DNA from: Branchiostoma floridae | Taxonomy: Eukaryota; Chordata; Leptocardii; Amphioxiformes; Branchiostomatidae | Direction: 5' to 3' | Length of the DNA stretch: 64,000 bases | Assembly (NCBI RefSeq): GCF_000003815.2 | Contig: NC_049982.1 | Span: 76,086 to 140,085 of the forward strand | Part shown: positions 45,270-57,490 of the stretch, piece after piece | How positions within the stretch are numbered: the stretch's first letter is position 1 | Layout: each line of letters begins with the position of its first letter | Notes under the pieces: model-generated | What the model saw: the letters and a program-made list of their open reading frames with translations, nothing else | Database searches by the model: none | Told to the model about the DNA's origin: nothing | Position numbers and translations under genes: made by a program

Positions 45270-46018
45270 TAACCCATTTCCACTAGGACGGCCGTTTCGC
45301 CGCGCTCTCTCTGCGACCTAAAATTTGACACATCGCACATCGAATTGTATAGAAACAAGAAATCTTTTAAGAAAAGCTGTGCATTGCCGCGTATTTTATG
45401 ACTGAACTGCTGAGAGCGACACCTACCTTCTTCAGTAGGAAATGCAGCAAAAGGGGATATTGGAAATTTACCTCATTATCATAATCTATGTCACATGAAT
45501 TATTGGCACATTAAACAGGTTTTGTAAAACTTTTTGACCCACAATGAATATGCATTATTTTTCATTACAAAATAAGTTCCTTCTGATGCAATTTGTGATA
45601 TATCTTTATATAAACATGGTGAGTTAAAGCGTAGATTTATTACGCTGGACCACATACAGTAACATGCGTCTAGAAGATATTTTTAATACTCGCCTGGAAT
45701 GTACCATTGTCTAACTAAGCAATGAAACTCGGCAAGGAAAGAAGGGCCTTTGGAAGGGGCTTTGGAAGGGCTGGGTTAAAAGGTCCGTCCAGACCATGGA
45801 TCCATGGAAGAAAGCTGGCATAAGGCATTGCCGCTGGCGCGGCAATGCAAAAAAACGAATCTTTTTATACACGTTGTGTGTTTTGTTGTCTTTTCAGTCA
45901 CATTTTTACGTTTTGTATGATATGACCAGTATGAAATTGAATGTTACACATTAGTTCGCGTGGCGAGTCAGGTCGCAGTGAGAGCGCAGCGCGATCGCCG
46001 TCTAGTGGAAAGGGGCCT
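45270..46018. mobile_element. Long member of MITE family G
   Basis: The left end ccatttccactaggacggcc, ..ccgcgctctctctgcgac is mirrored at the right by gtcgcagtgagagcgcagcg, ..cgatcgccgtctagtggaaa. A 143-bp member with the same ends is at 51669-51812. The middle 600 bp is unrecognised. Confidence 0.65.
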
Positions 46019-46572
46019 AAACAGCGGTTCGAAAAATCACCGTTAAACCCCAGGCCCGGTTTTCTCCTGTACACCCCCCGCTGACCCAACAACTCAAATC
46101 CGTCATTACGTTATCTAAACTGCCGAAATGTCGCAATTATACCAAAGTGGGAAAGCTTAGACCTTTACTTTCTAACTACAAAGGTCTCCAGGTGGGGCAA
46201 AAATGTTGAAGGAAAAAGAAGGATTTTTCAAGGATCTTTTTTTTTGGGGTGTATTTTTGTCTTTTTTTCTTTGTTTCCATGAATGCTACATAGATACCAA
46301 AACAAAAAGAAAAAAAAAATCAAACAGAAGCCTCCCATAAAATAGTATCATAAAAAACCAACAGAATCTTAAGTGACACTAGTGGGAGGAAGGGGGTGGG
46401 GCGAGACAGACATTGCAACCGTATGATGCATTTACTGGTTCGACCGGTTTTCAGGGATTGTGGGTGTGTTTTGTAATGTATGTCGACTTTGTCAAGAAGA
46501 AATTTCAGGATCGGTCCGATCGACGAAACGCACACAAAGCATAATCAGTGTATATTCTTTTTTATATCATCA

Positions 46573-46750
46573 TCATATCGTTCCGTGCCAGTACTGCAGC
46601 CAGACCACGGCCTTTTCGTTAGCTTCTAGTAGGTCCTGGTTGGAGATGTTGGGGCCTAATACACAGTCCTTTGTAATGTGTCCCATGGTTTGGGTTGGGT
46701 GGCCACAACGACACTCAGCTGAGTTCACCCGTCCCCATTTCAGTAGGTTG
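46573..46750 (-). mobile_element. Non-LTR reverse transcriptase C-terminal fragment
   Basis: The minus-strand frame ending at 46573 reads LLKWGRVNSAECRCGHPTQT, then MGHITKDC. The CxCG...QTxxHIxxxC zinc-knuckle-like pattern is the usual end of many invertebrate non-LTR reverse transcriptases. Upstream the match stops at an AT-rich stretch, so it is 5'-truncated. Confidence 0.6.
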
Positions 46751-47129
46751 TTTTTTTATATAATTAATATAAGAGGGTTTGACAAGCCCCGTTTCTACCA
46801 TATCACCCAACTCAGTTTTCAAACTAATTCGGGTACCTGCGAGTGCCCTGCGAGCGGCCTACCACTGTATGCACCGATGATATCAAAATCAACACTTTTT
46901 TTTTAGCAAAAATGTCAAAGCACAAAAATCTCAAAGCACAAGAATCCTATTGCAGAGCTCGCAGCCCTATGGCAACCTAAAATATGCACGGACAACCAAA
47001 TCGAGGAGGTACCTCACGCACGTTAAAGGGCTAGCTTGAAACTCTTCCTGTAAAATATATCCTGCTACAGGAACAGCAAGCTAGGAGAATTGTTGACCGA
47101 TTTGCCATGAGCTTTGCAGCAAAAGGCGA

Positions 47130-47480
47130 GTTTGCACTCGTGTGGCGTAATCGACAGCGCTTTGGACTCAGGTCCAATAGGTCCCGAGTTCGACACCGAT
47201 CTTGTGCCCTTGGGAAATCTATTTTACACGGCTTTCCTCACTTCACCAAGACCTAGCGTCGGCTAGGGTCGTCGTCCCTCGGATAGGACGTTACGTGGAG
47301 ATCCCGTGTTTTGGTAGAGCCGAACCTCCAACATGTTTAACGAGAGAGTAGGGGTACTTCCCTGTGTGAGTGGATCAAACCTTACAGTCTGGTCTCTGGG
47401 TTGGCAACTTGCAAAGTTGATAGTCGCCTGTTATGTCAATCCTTCCACAAATGTGGTAAATAATTACAAATATTTGAACA
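47130..47480 (+). mobile_element. Near full-length tRNA-derived SINE
   Basis: Order: cgtgtggcgtaatcg (A-box region), gagttcgacaccg (B-box), gtgcccttgggaaatc, cggctttcctcacttcac, cctcggataggacgttacgt, gatcccgtgttttgg, aaataattacaaatatttg tail. It is the longest copy in the window. Confidence 0.65.
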
Positions 47481-47946
47481 AAGAAATAGATAAATAATAT
47501 AAGTCACTACTTACGTTGGGGAGTGCGCGAACTTTAGAACGGGTGTCCTCTCCGAGGTTGAGTCGATGGAAATGTGCAGAAACTCGTCCTGGGCTTTTAT
47601 TTCATTTGCTCATGAAAAGCTTTAAAATTATTGCCTTTGGGGCGCATGACCAAATACGGTCATCGTGACCAAATATGGTGACAGAACAAACAATGTTTAT
47701 CTCCATTGGAACCACGGACCGGTTTTTAATTGCGCTAGACGTGGAGGTTTGGAATTTTATAATCGCACGTTTTGCTTAGCCAGCTCTTCTTGGAATACCC
47801 CGGACAACTCCCCGGACAGTGTCTACCGATGCACTTATTGATCACGTGATTATGGGTAATTAAAGCGGAAACAAGTAAGAACGCATTACGAAGACAACTC
47901 GTGATCTTGAAACTGCGTGTTTTGTGCACTGTACCTATCATATGGG

Positions 47947-48145
47947 CGTGTTTTTAAGTTCGCGGGGATTTAATTTCGCGGTAGCGAGAAAAAAGGTCTT
48001 TGACTTTAAGTTCGCGGTAGCACCATGCACTGTAGTCTCTTGCTGCAATGGAAAAATGTTCGCGGTGGTTTTAATTTCGCGGTGAAGTGGCCACCTCTAA
48101 AACCGCTAACGTTAATCCACCGCGAAAGTTATTGCATTTACAGTA
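47947..48145. mobile_element. MITE, family E
   Basis: ttaagttcgcggggatttaa, atgttcgcggtggttttaat and the end attgcatttacagta match 24262-24473. The left terminus is worn. Confidence 0.7.
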
Positions 48146-48854
48146 TACTTTTGGTTGGGTTTGGTTTATTTCGATGGTCTATAGTGATCTATAGTGGACT
48201 GCGTCCATCAAACATTTTCTTCTTTGATTTTCTTTCATCACAAATTACCAAAATGGAGTAAGCCCTAAAGGCTCTTTCGTAACCACGTTCTTTAGAATTG
48301 CATAAGGAAACCAAGCGTCGCATTTCATTAGCGTGATGGTTCTTCACGAATCGCAAAATAGTGCAGATCAGTTTTTAGTCACTAGTCGGCGCTTTTGCTT
48401 TTCCCTTGAGCTGTGAAGAATGGTTTTTCAAAAACTTTAAGACATGACCGGTGATATACTAAAACCTCTATAGCTACTACAGTCCTTTTCTGTACATGTT
48501 ATTTGAATATGCTTCATGCTGTTTGTTATGTACATTTAATATGATAACGTTAATACAATTGATATAATATGATACGTACAGTTACTTGTGTTAATGGTTG
48601 ATCACAAGTTAAGATGTAACGTTACATTGTCAAGCTAATGGTGGGTTTTAATAAACTAAAAGCACATTTCCAAATCACATGCCTTTGCGTCGGCTTAATT
48701 AACCCGCAGAAGTTGTGCAACCAATTCGCGCCGAAAATAAAACCCACTGCACGTATCGACAAGAGTAGTGGTCCTTCCAGATTTGAGTGAATTACATAAA
48801 TCTGTCCGGATATGCAGCTTGTACATAGTGTTCAGTACAAACTTGGTGTGTACA

Positions 48855-49090
48855 GGTGCACTCTCACTGGACGTGGGGCACGCTTGTGACATTGCTGTGT
48901 TCGTTCACTGCGTCACTGTTTTGTCATTCTCTCCGTTTTTTTATGATTCAGATATTGCGTAATACGTGAAAGTATGACATAAAATACAACAAAATACACC
49001 ACAAGTAAGAAAATTCCTTCTTTATCTCTGAAATTCGTTGAGTATCTTCCGAACCCTGCAAGCGTGCCCCACGTCCAGTGAGAGTGCACC
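48855..49090. mobile_element. MITE, family H
   Basis: ggtgcactctcactggacgt, ggggcacgcttg is perfectly inverted at the right end (32 bp). The internal sequence gatattgcgtaatacgt, ctttatctctgaaattcgtt is shared with 58761-59005. Confidence 0.8.
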
Positions 49091-49581
49091 TCAACGCCAC
49101 GGGGCGGTTTACCGGGTATGCAATACAATCATTATTTGTTATTATCACGCGTTCTTTTAGTGTAAACAAGGACTAACATCTAGAGCTACTTCTGTTGTGT
49201 TTGACTTCTTCTTTGGAGGCAGGGAAGACGAATTCTTCCACTTCCTCAGTAACATGTGAGGTGCTTGATTTTGACAGTAGAATCGTTCTTCGTCTTCGTC
49301 GGTATTGTGGGGAAGTAAAAATATATCTTGGACTTCAGGAAAAATTGACGATTTTATCAATAATAGAATCGTACTCGATATTCTGTATGCACATACAATC
49401 AGTTAATCTTTGTATGTTAGAATTTAGATTATTTACCCGTTTTGGATCACTCCATGTAACGTTATTTGATTTTGTTCACTTGCAATTAGCCCCAATGGAC
49501 ATGAATTTGCAATAAAACATTTCCAGTAGACCATTTCCAGTAAGAAATAAGCAACTAGAGATAATATAGAGATTTTCTGAT

Positions 49582-49634
49582 CACTCAGCTGTACAATTCA
49601 AAAGTGTGGATCTACACACACACAAACACACACA

Positions 49635-49695
<61 letters not shown>

Positions 49696-49763
49696 GTGTG
49701 TGTGTATGTATGTGTGTGTGTGTGTGTGTGTAGATCCACACTTTTGAATTGTACAGCTGAGTG
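49582..49763. mobile_element. Foldback element with a CA/TG core
   Basis: cactcagctgtacaattcaa, aagtgtggatcta is perfectly inverted at the right end. The arms then continue as (CA)n and (TG)n meeting at atatatat. The whole 182 bp can fold into one hairpin. Confidence 0.8.
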
Positions 49764-50359
49764 GGAATTGTGATCATTATAACTTGATTAATGCACTTAG
49801 GCAGGGCCTTTCATTATAGTCTCATGTGTATTTAGTACGAGGCAATTTAGTCTTCGGACTACCATCTTGTACATCACTTTGTGTGTGTTTAATAACTAAA
49901 CCAGTTCTCTCTCTCTCTGAGATAGAAAGCCATTTTAAACTGTCCTCAGATCCTACCATGCAGGCCATTAACCACCTTGACATTGTACTTTACTACTTTA
50001 CTCAGGGTAACGGATATCCCGCACAACTGTAATGAATTTTCCCAGCCGCAAACTAGAACTTTGCCGACGCGTAATCTAATTTCAGACCGGCAATTTCTGA
50101 AATGGGATACTTTGGAATGAAATCACAGCTGATTTGTTGCCTTTCGTTCTCGTAAAACCCGTCAGCCATATTTTTCACAAAAACATCTGTCAAACGGATG
50201 CAGTTAGACAAGGGCATAAAAGTACTACTGAGTTAACCACTTTTAGCCTAATTTGCAGACGAGACATCCCCTGGTCTCTACCAACAAAAATATGCAAAGG
50301 CTCACTCGTGAATAGAGCAATACTTTTGATAGCATAAACGTAGAATAAAATTCAACCCG

Positions 50360-50430
50360 TCATTCTTCCATTCATTCATTCATTCATTCAGTCAGTCATT
50401 TCTTTAGTCATTCATTCAATCATTCATCCA
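50360..50430. repeat. (CATT)n microsatellite
   Basis: Short interrupted tetramer tract. Confidence 0.7.
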
Positions 50431-50749
50431 GTAGTAATGGTTCGTTGATCGATACCTAGTCCAAACGTTGTTCGTTTTATTTTAATTTAGTTTTGTTGTT
50501 GGACAATTTTCATACGTAGTAGGGCAGCATCGCATGAGGGATATTCGTCGGACAGTCTTGAATGTTTCGCATAATTAATTTGTCTTGCGATGAAAAAAAC
50601 ATTGTTGTACTTCCTTGAGCCAAAACAAGGACACTCTCTCACCCATGAATAGTTTCCTACAATTTTGACTGATCATGAATGAAAACGTTTGCTTATCATA
50701 GAAGCTTATCTGTGTAGGTAGTAATCATAGTACAATGTTAAGCCTTCTT

Positions 50750-50830
50750 CCAACACTATAAGGCTTACATGGATCAAATTTTCAACGACCGCTGTCGCTT
50801 TCTTCAGGATCAATACTGATGACCAACTAC
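50750..50830 (-). mobile_element. Retroelement-end fragment (pairs with 11235-11330)
   Basis: ggatcaaattttcaacgacc and ttcttcaggatcaatactga are the complement of sequence at 11235-11280. It lies immediately left of the element at 50840. Confidence 0.5.
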
Positions 50831-50839
50831 TATAGAACG

Positions 50840-51093
50840 AGCACGTCACCGGAACGTACTGCGCCTGCGCGAAAAGTATAGACATGATAAACCTTGCTAA
50901 ACCCCCGGTTTACTAAAGGGCCGCATTTAAGAAAGTACGTGCGTATATAAGGGTAAAATCCCGTGTACGTTTTACATGAAACCATGTCTCTAACATATAC
51001 TGTGCAACAAGCGGGATTTCAATGCAACGTTGACCAAACCAAGCCCCAAAACACCAGGGTTCGCGCAGGCGCAGTACGTTCCGGTGACGTGCT
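50840..51093. mobile_element. MITE with 35-bp ends and a 9-bp target duplication
   Basis: agcacgtcaccggaacgtac and tgcgcctgcgcgaa at the left are perfectly inverted at the right. tatagaacg stands at 50831-50839 and at 51094-51102. A 9-bp duplication is usual for Mutator-like transposases; that assignment is inferred. Confidence 0.85.
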
Positions 51094-51668
51094 TATAGAA
51101 CGTAAACTCGCGAGAATTACAGACACGTGATCTTACAGTAACACGTGATCTTGCGGATACATGTTGTCAGCAATTGGTCAAACGTGCCAGGAAGTTAATA
51201 ACGCCGACCGACCGACAAAGTCCGCTATTCACGATCAACCATTGTTACCATTATTACTCCGAAGAAGATGACAGGTGGTCGTTGCAACATCAATGTCAAT
51301 CATTGGTTGGGAATTAATTGAAATGGTGTTAAAAATACCAGTGCCTGATTCATTTCGGTTTTACATTGTAAAACCGTATTTGCTGCATCACTTCGACCGA
51401 GATCTAACAAAATAAAGAGCAAGAAAAAGATATCTCTACCTACTGACCCAATTTTGTTAGAACCGTACTCGGATAGAAAGAGTAAATTTCATAGGCTTAT
51501 GTATACCGCATGCAGCTCTGCATAGTTCGTGTTAATTGTGTTATTGGCCCATTTGAACACGAACACAAGATATAAAACCGCCATAATGTGCCCAAACTGG
51601 CACGAATTGACCATGAAACACAGTCTTGCAGCACGTTCCCGAAGTCCCATGATGGCAGTAACCTACAT

Positions 51669-51812
51669 TATACCCCCTTTCCACTAGGACGGCGCTCTCA
51701 CCGCGCTCTCTCTACGACCTAAATTTGCAGTTTGAAAGCGAAGGGTACACACATTCTATTTAAGTCGCAGTTAGAGCGCATCGCGATCACCGTCTATAGT
51801 GGAAAGGGGCCT
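51669..51812. mobile_element. Short member of MITE family G
   Basis: ccctttccactaggacggcg and ctctctctacgacct are mirrored by aagtcgcagttagagcgc and gtctatagtggaaagggg. See 45270-46018. Confidence 0.75.
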
Positions 51813-53737
51813 TATAATCTCTCTCCTGTATGTAAACTGTACTAGACATTAACATAGTGCCGACATATTCTGCTGATCAATTCACCCTCCAGGATTACAC
51901 AGCTGGTTTTACTTCTATTCGTGAATATGAGTCTGCAGGCTTTCCTGAAAAACAGGTCGATGACCTGGGTTGACCTAAGTGAAGTGAAAGTGCTTATTGT
52001 GAGTTGATCGAGCTCGTGTACGACTCAGCAAAAGGTCAAGAAAAACTCACACAACACAGTAGACTATAATGCAGTTAACACATTACACATATATAATTAT
52101 TTTAAATAGTTAATTGATTCGTTTAAAAGACGCCAATACACACACTTCCAGTGCATTAGCTTTAAGATAATCAATTTGTCACCGTTACGTTCATTATAGA
52201 CTTAGTTGGGACACGGTTTGTTGATTAGATAATGGAAAAGATGCACTGCCTAATATACACATATGCTCACACTTTAGTAAGACGAAAACCATATTACCGT
52301 TCAAGTTAGTGGGGAAACCTGTTTTACTGACGCTGGGAAAATACGCACTACTTCTTGGTGTAAGCCTTATTTTTACGAAGTTAATCAACCTTTTACTGTA
52401 GAATAAAGTTATCTATTTACAGCCACACACGGTATCTACATGCGTCAGCGTTCGGTGACCGTCTGTCACCTTGTTCAAGGCAACACTGTTTAAGTAGATA
52501 TTGTGCGTGGTAGTAAATGAAGTGTTATACTGTTCTTTATTCTTATTCTTTTTGTCCAGGCACTAACTGTCCCACAGAAGTTCTTGAAGTATGTGTTAAG
52601 GTAAAACGCATCCTACTTAAGAACAGTCTGAGCAATGAAACTTGAGGAGTGGAAAAGTCTATGCACAAAATGTAATACTGCTTACGCCATCTGGCATCAA
52701 AAGTATTCAGTACAGTTAGATACGAATATTCAATAGCACTGCCATATCTTCCGTTGGCAAATTCATTATCATGCGTGTCATCTACCTGTCTGATAAAATA
52801 ATCCACAGATGGACCTTCTGCTTTTATCGTAAGAAGTGCACATTAAGTGAGTTGGTCATCCGGGATTGCCGCTTTGTCTCACGTTGAGTCGCCTGTAAAC
52901 CGTTTGGCCTGATTAGATCGCTTCAGGTCAATTTGTTCCCTTTATCAGTTTTACGTTTTGTAGGGCCACTATTGCCTCCTTATTAAAGGAATCATCTGTG
53001 CTTAATAATGGACCTCAGATGCCTCACTAGAAAATGCCATCAGTGCACGTAAAATATAAATGAAAGGTAAAGGGTAAAAGAAAACTATAAATGGAAGGTA
53101 AAGGGTAACAGAAACTTCCAATGGTCCCACAGGAAAATGGCGATGCGTTCTGGTTGTTGTGTAACCTTTCGCATGATATCGACGGAAATAGATATCTGAT
53201 TGTACAGGGAGATGGAAGAGAAGATACGAACGTAATCTCTTCTTCGTCCAAGCCTTTGTTGATTTTATGTGCGCTGCAAACAATCGCCGCGTAGTGTAAA
53301 CTCCAGAGCTGTATGCACTTTTCAGTTGTCTCAATGTTCCTGAAAGTCGATTGTAACATGCCAAACCTTATCGGGCTAAACGCTTTGAGATCGAACTGTC
53401 GGAGTTTTATCAGAAACCCCGAATTTCATTTATGATAGTGTGCTTGAATAATTTTGGAAACTCATAAGACCATCCCATACTTATCGGAAAAAGTTTTCCA
53501 TATCAGATCTTATTAACGTATGTTTAACAAAAGAAAACCTTGACAAGGAATCGACCAAGATCAAGTTTGGTGGGGTCCAATCAGTCCAAATTGTCTGAAA
53601 ATCCTTGTGATCAGTTTTTGCCGTGCCCTGACGACGGTGAAGTTTAATCGAGAGGACGCACAATCTAATTTTACATCTCCGTGTGTACCCGCACGGCGAC
53701 ATGGATTGAATCATTGGAAGGGATCAATATCAATAAG
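51813..53737. other. No gene recognised
   Basis: Unique AT-rich sequence. Small diverged repeat at 53055-53110 (gaaaggtaaagggtaa, ggaaggtaaagggtaa). The 60-120 codon frames show no domain. Confidence 0.45.
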
Positions 53738-54180
53738 TGGTGGCTACGTACCAGTACAGAAAATTACAGGTACAGGTACGGTCCAGGTTCAGAGGATCAA
53801 GTCTGGACCTAAATATCTGAAAACTTGTGAATAAGCGATACAATGGTCTACTTTGCTAGGATTCTTTGTTTTGTGTAGTATCCTACGTCAGTGCCCTTTT
53901 AAAATATTATACGAGTCATGTAAACAACACTAATGCTTTTGCTAACTTAGACCAAGTTTGACTGTAGAAGCTTGGTATTATTGACAAGCAGCTCCCCTTT
54001 TCTTCGCTCTGCTCTTGTTCTTGTTCTTGTCTTGAAGATGAATGCCTCCAAACACGTGAACGCCTGTTGGTATAATCTGTTCATTTGCTAAAAGGTCCAA
54101 GATCCGGTTCACTGATTTTTTTCAGGTTCGGTTTTTCTTGGCCGGTCCAACAAGAAAAACTGGCTTTGTACACTGTACAG
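53738..54180 (+). mobile_element. Decayed family B MITE
   Basis: gtaccagtacagaaaatta, ggtccaggttcagaggatca on the left and ggttcggtttttcttgg, ccggtccaacaagaaaaact on the right match 38408-38836. Confidence 0.6.
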
Positions 54181-54189
54181 TTTACACTA

Positions 54190-54393
54190 GGTCACCTTTA
54201 TCCGCGGGGTAACCTATACCCGTCGTTTCTTCAAACAGGGTAGCTAGGAATGTTAAGTCAACGGACGGTGCAATATTTTGAAAGATGCAATATTTTTATG
54301 CAATTTTAAACCACGGTTTATTGACTTAATTTTCCTAAAATGCCTTTTTTCATAACAACGGATAAAGGTTGTCCCACGGATAAAGGTGAACTT
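54190..54393. mobile_element. MITE, family C
   Basis: tcacctttatccgcggggta, acctatacccg on the left is mirrored by acggataaaggttgtcccac, ggataaaggtgaac on the right. Confidence 0.7.
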
Positions 54394-56815
54394 GCGATAC
54401 ACTGTACCGGTACCCACCCAAAGAATTGGATCATTGAGAGTAATCGATACCAATGGAAGCGAACAAAGCGGATCCCGCCTCGCACCGGTGACCACGGCGG
54501 GCGATCAACGGGCCGAACGGACCGGAAAATGTCGAACATAACTCGGCTAGTCTTTCACCGGCATCTGGAGTGATGTGTTATTTGGGTTGCTCAGAGAGGC
54601 CCCGTCATGCTGAGATTGGTCAACGTGATAGCATGCGGATATGTAAGGGATACTGTAATTATAGTGTTCTACCAGGTTTAGGTAGACCTCTTCTGGTAGT
54701 TGCGGCTTTCTGGGTTTTACACAAATTTACCAGACATTTACCCGTACTTATCGGATAAATTTTAGATAAAGCTTGGTAGATGTAATGCACCACATTTACC
54801 AGTCATTTACGCGTTCAAGGTAGATACCGTAAATTCCACTTTTCATGCAGTGGCTGAAACACTCTTTAGAGTTTCACTGCCAGAGTTTTCGTCATGCAAC
54901 TATTAATATTGTTTGGATTCGCGTCCGGGTGCTTCTACTTGGTAAATGGGTAAATAATAATAGAAGAAGCGAATCTCTCACAGTTTAATCTTAACCAGAT
55001 ATTACAAGCTTAATCGCAGTGTTCATTTGGGAAGCTTAAAACTCATTTTTGTTACGATAAATTCCTACACAACTGTTTAAAAGTAATCCAAATGCCAAAG
55101 TCTTAACGTGAAGTTAGGCTCTCTCTTTGAGAAGGATGAATGTCTATGATTATCCATAAGTTGATCTTAGTTTTGCACATGACAAAAGTATGGGATAAGT
55201 TTTTTTTTACAATCATTGGAGACTTTTACAATCATTGGAGGAATTTCTAACGTCTAAACATACTATAATATATTTCCTATATCTGCCATGCAGGAGTTGT
55301 CACATGCCATTGTGTATTTAGATTTGCACTTGATGTCCATTTAGATAAATTCTTTTGTATCAAATGACAGCCCTCTGTATGATCAGATTACACCTGAACA
55401 CCTGCATCCATCCAACCAACCAACCGACATCCGACGTTGCCTCTTCCGCGCCAACCCCTTCTAATCACATGTACAATTACATTGAGTGGCAAGCGCGCTC
55501 CGAATGAGGAGGCTCTTTCATTATCCATGATCACATTAACCGCCGCCACCGCAAATGCGCGTTCGTTCCCGCCTCCATTCGTCACTCCCTGGCGGCCAAG
55601 GGGCCGATGAGGACGCCAAGTTTCCCCCCTGTCGTTTCTCCGCTACATGTGCGTTTGTGGCGAGTTTTGAGATCTGCGATGTGAATGTTCGTATGGTCAT
55701 GGAGGTTAAATGAAGGTAAGTGCCTTGCACTGTTGATGGAGCCTTTCATGTGAATACACCGCAGGCTTGCCGAGGCGGCAATTGTTGATGCTTACCTCAC
55801 CTCACCTAGTTCCATCCTCATCTGTTGTTCGTCCGACGGTATCGCGACGATGACCAGAGACATCACGTTGACCTACTCCCATCATCATCTAGAGGGTCGG
55901 GGACCATGGTTGGTTTCCTTCCAGCCCAAGCTTCCTCCATCCTTGGCTGTTCTTCTCCTTCTGTGCGTAGCCAGCTAGTGATCTGCCTGTCTATTTGCTG
56001 ATGCTAATCAGAATGTTATTAGCTTGCATGCTCGGATACAGAGGTACCACTTCTGATGAGTTTCTCTCTTTACAAGATGCCGTGTGTAGTCCAGTGATCA
56101 TCAGCCCTGCCTATAGAACTAGAACTGGTGAATTCTATTTCGACAGTGTTGGTACCTCGCCCAACATGCACACAGCTACCGGAAAGTGTTGAAGTTTTTT
56201 CGTACAGGACTGGGGCCACCGGTACTGTTCATTGTGTTTGTAGAAAAGAGCGAAGGGAATTTGCCGGTAACCTCCTTTGTACATAACGTCTCACTTCTCC
56301 GTCAGGACCAGTGCAAGAATATAGCTCTTCAGTTAGCTAAACTGGATCGAGAACACAGGTTCACGTAAACTTCGATTCACCCTAGCTGAACAATAACGGC
56401 AGTCATTTGTACATTGCCACCAAATCGTTACGATCGGAGGTCGATGAAGCAGAAGCTCGATTATTGTGACACTCTCAGGAGAAATGTTTCTTCAATATGT
56501 ACCGTATATAGCCGCGTCGATGAGTCAACCTTCAACACAGGTTAGGCATCTGTCGGAATTGACGTCAGTTCATTTCAAAGAAAGGTAACATGATGTCCTG
56601 ATCTGAGCAGAAAAGCTGGTTCAATATTTTGGGGCCCTACAAGGCCTCCATCAAAGGTGGTAGTAAAACTTTCATGTCTCTCCTCCATTGCCACAAGGTG
56701 TGCCTGTCGTATCCGATAAATGTTTCCCGTAAAATCTATAGAATTTTCATAAACTATTTTCGTATGCTTTACATGCGATATAAATGACAGTCGTAGGTTC
56801 AAAATACGTAGCTGG
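54394..56815. other. No gene recognised
   Basis: Unique sequence; frames of 60-80 codons without domains. atcattggag is doubled near 55213 and 55231. Confidence 0.45.
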
Positions 56816-56818
56816 CAA

Positions 56819-57490
56819 CTGTACGGTTAGATATGACACCCCCTGCTCAGTTTCACATTCCCCCAGCCATAGTAGCCCAATAAGCACCACTCCACCGCTT
56901 CTGTAACTGTGCCGACACAGAGAGAGGATTTGTGTAGGTTCTAAGATTGTAGATGCATGTTTTACTGTTTTACTGCCAGTCTACATGTGTGATGTATCAG
57001 TACACCGAGCAAATGTACACTCCCGCGACATTGTCCTGATTGTCTAACGTCTGTAAGATCGATGCATCTGTGTAAGACTGTATGATCAGATGTACTCTGT
57101 ACGGTTAGACATTACCTCCCTGCTCATCCCCCGGCCATAGTAGCCCCGTAAGAATCAGTCCACTGCTTCTGTAACTGTGCCGAATATTCCAGCTATTGAG
57201 AAGGGTAACATTTACCAGAGAAATATCTTTATCAATGTCTATCTCTGTCTATACTTTTTCTGTCTTACTATTTTACTAATAGATAAAAAGAGACAGACAG
57301 ACAGACAGAGAGATAGACACAGACAGAGGATTTGTGAAGGTTCTAAGATTGTAGATACATGTACATGTTTTACTGTTTTACTGCCTGTCAATCAGTACAC
57401 CGAGCAAATGTACACTCCCACGACATTGTCCTGGCTGTCTAATGTCAGTAAGATCGATGCATCTGTGTAAGACTGTATGATCAAATGTAC
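56819..57490. repeat. Tandem duplication (279-bp unit) with an insertion in copy 2
   Basis: tgtacggttagaca/t starts at 56819 and 57098. ggttctaagattgtagat and gtacaccgagcaaatgtaca, catctgtgtaagactgtatg recur in order. Copy 2 carries about 145 extra bp (57180-57325) ending in (agac)n. Confidence 0.75.

Noticed and set aside
55388-55730. Two overlapping frames in a GC-richer stretch
   Set aside because: There is no recognisable domain, no convincing splice sites and no repeated or conserved feature to support coding.
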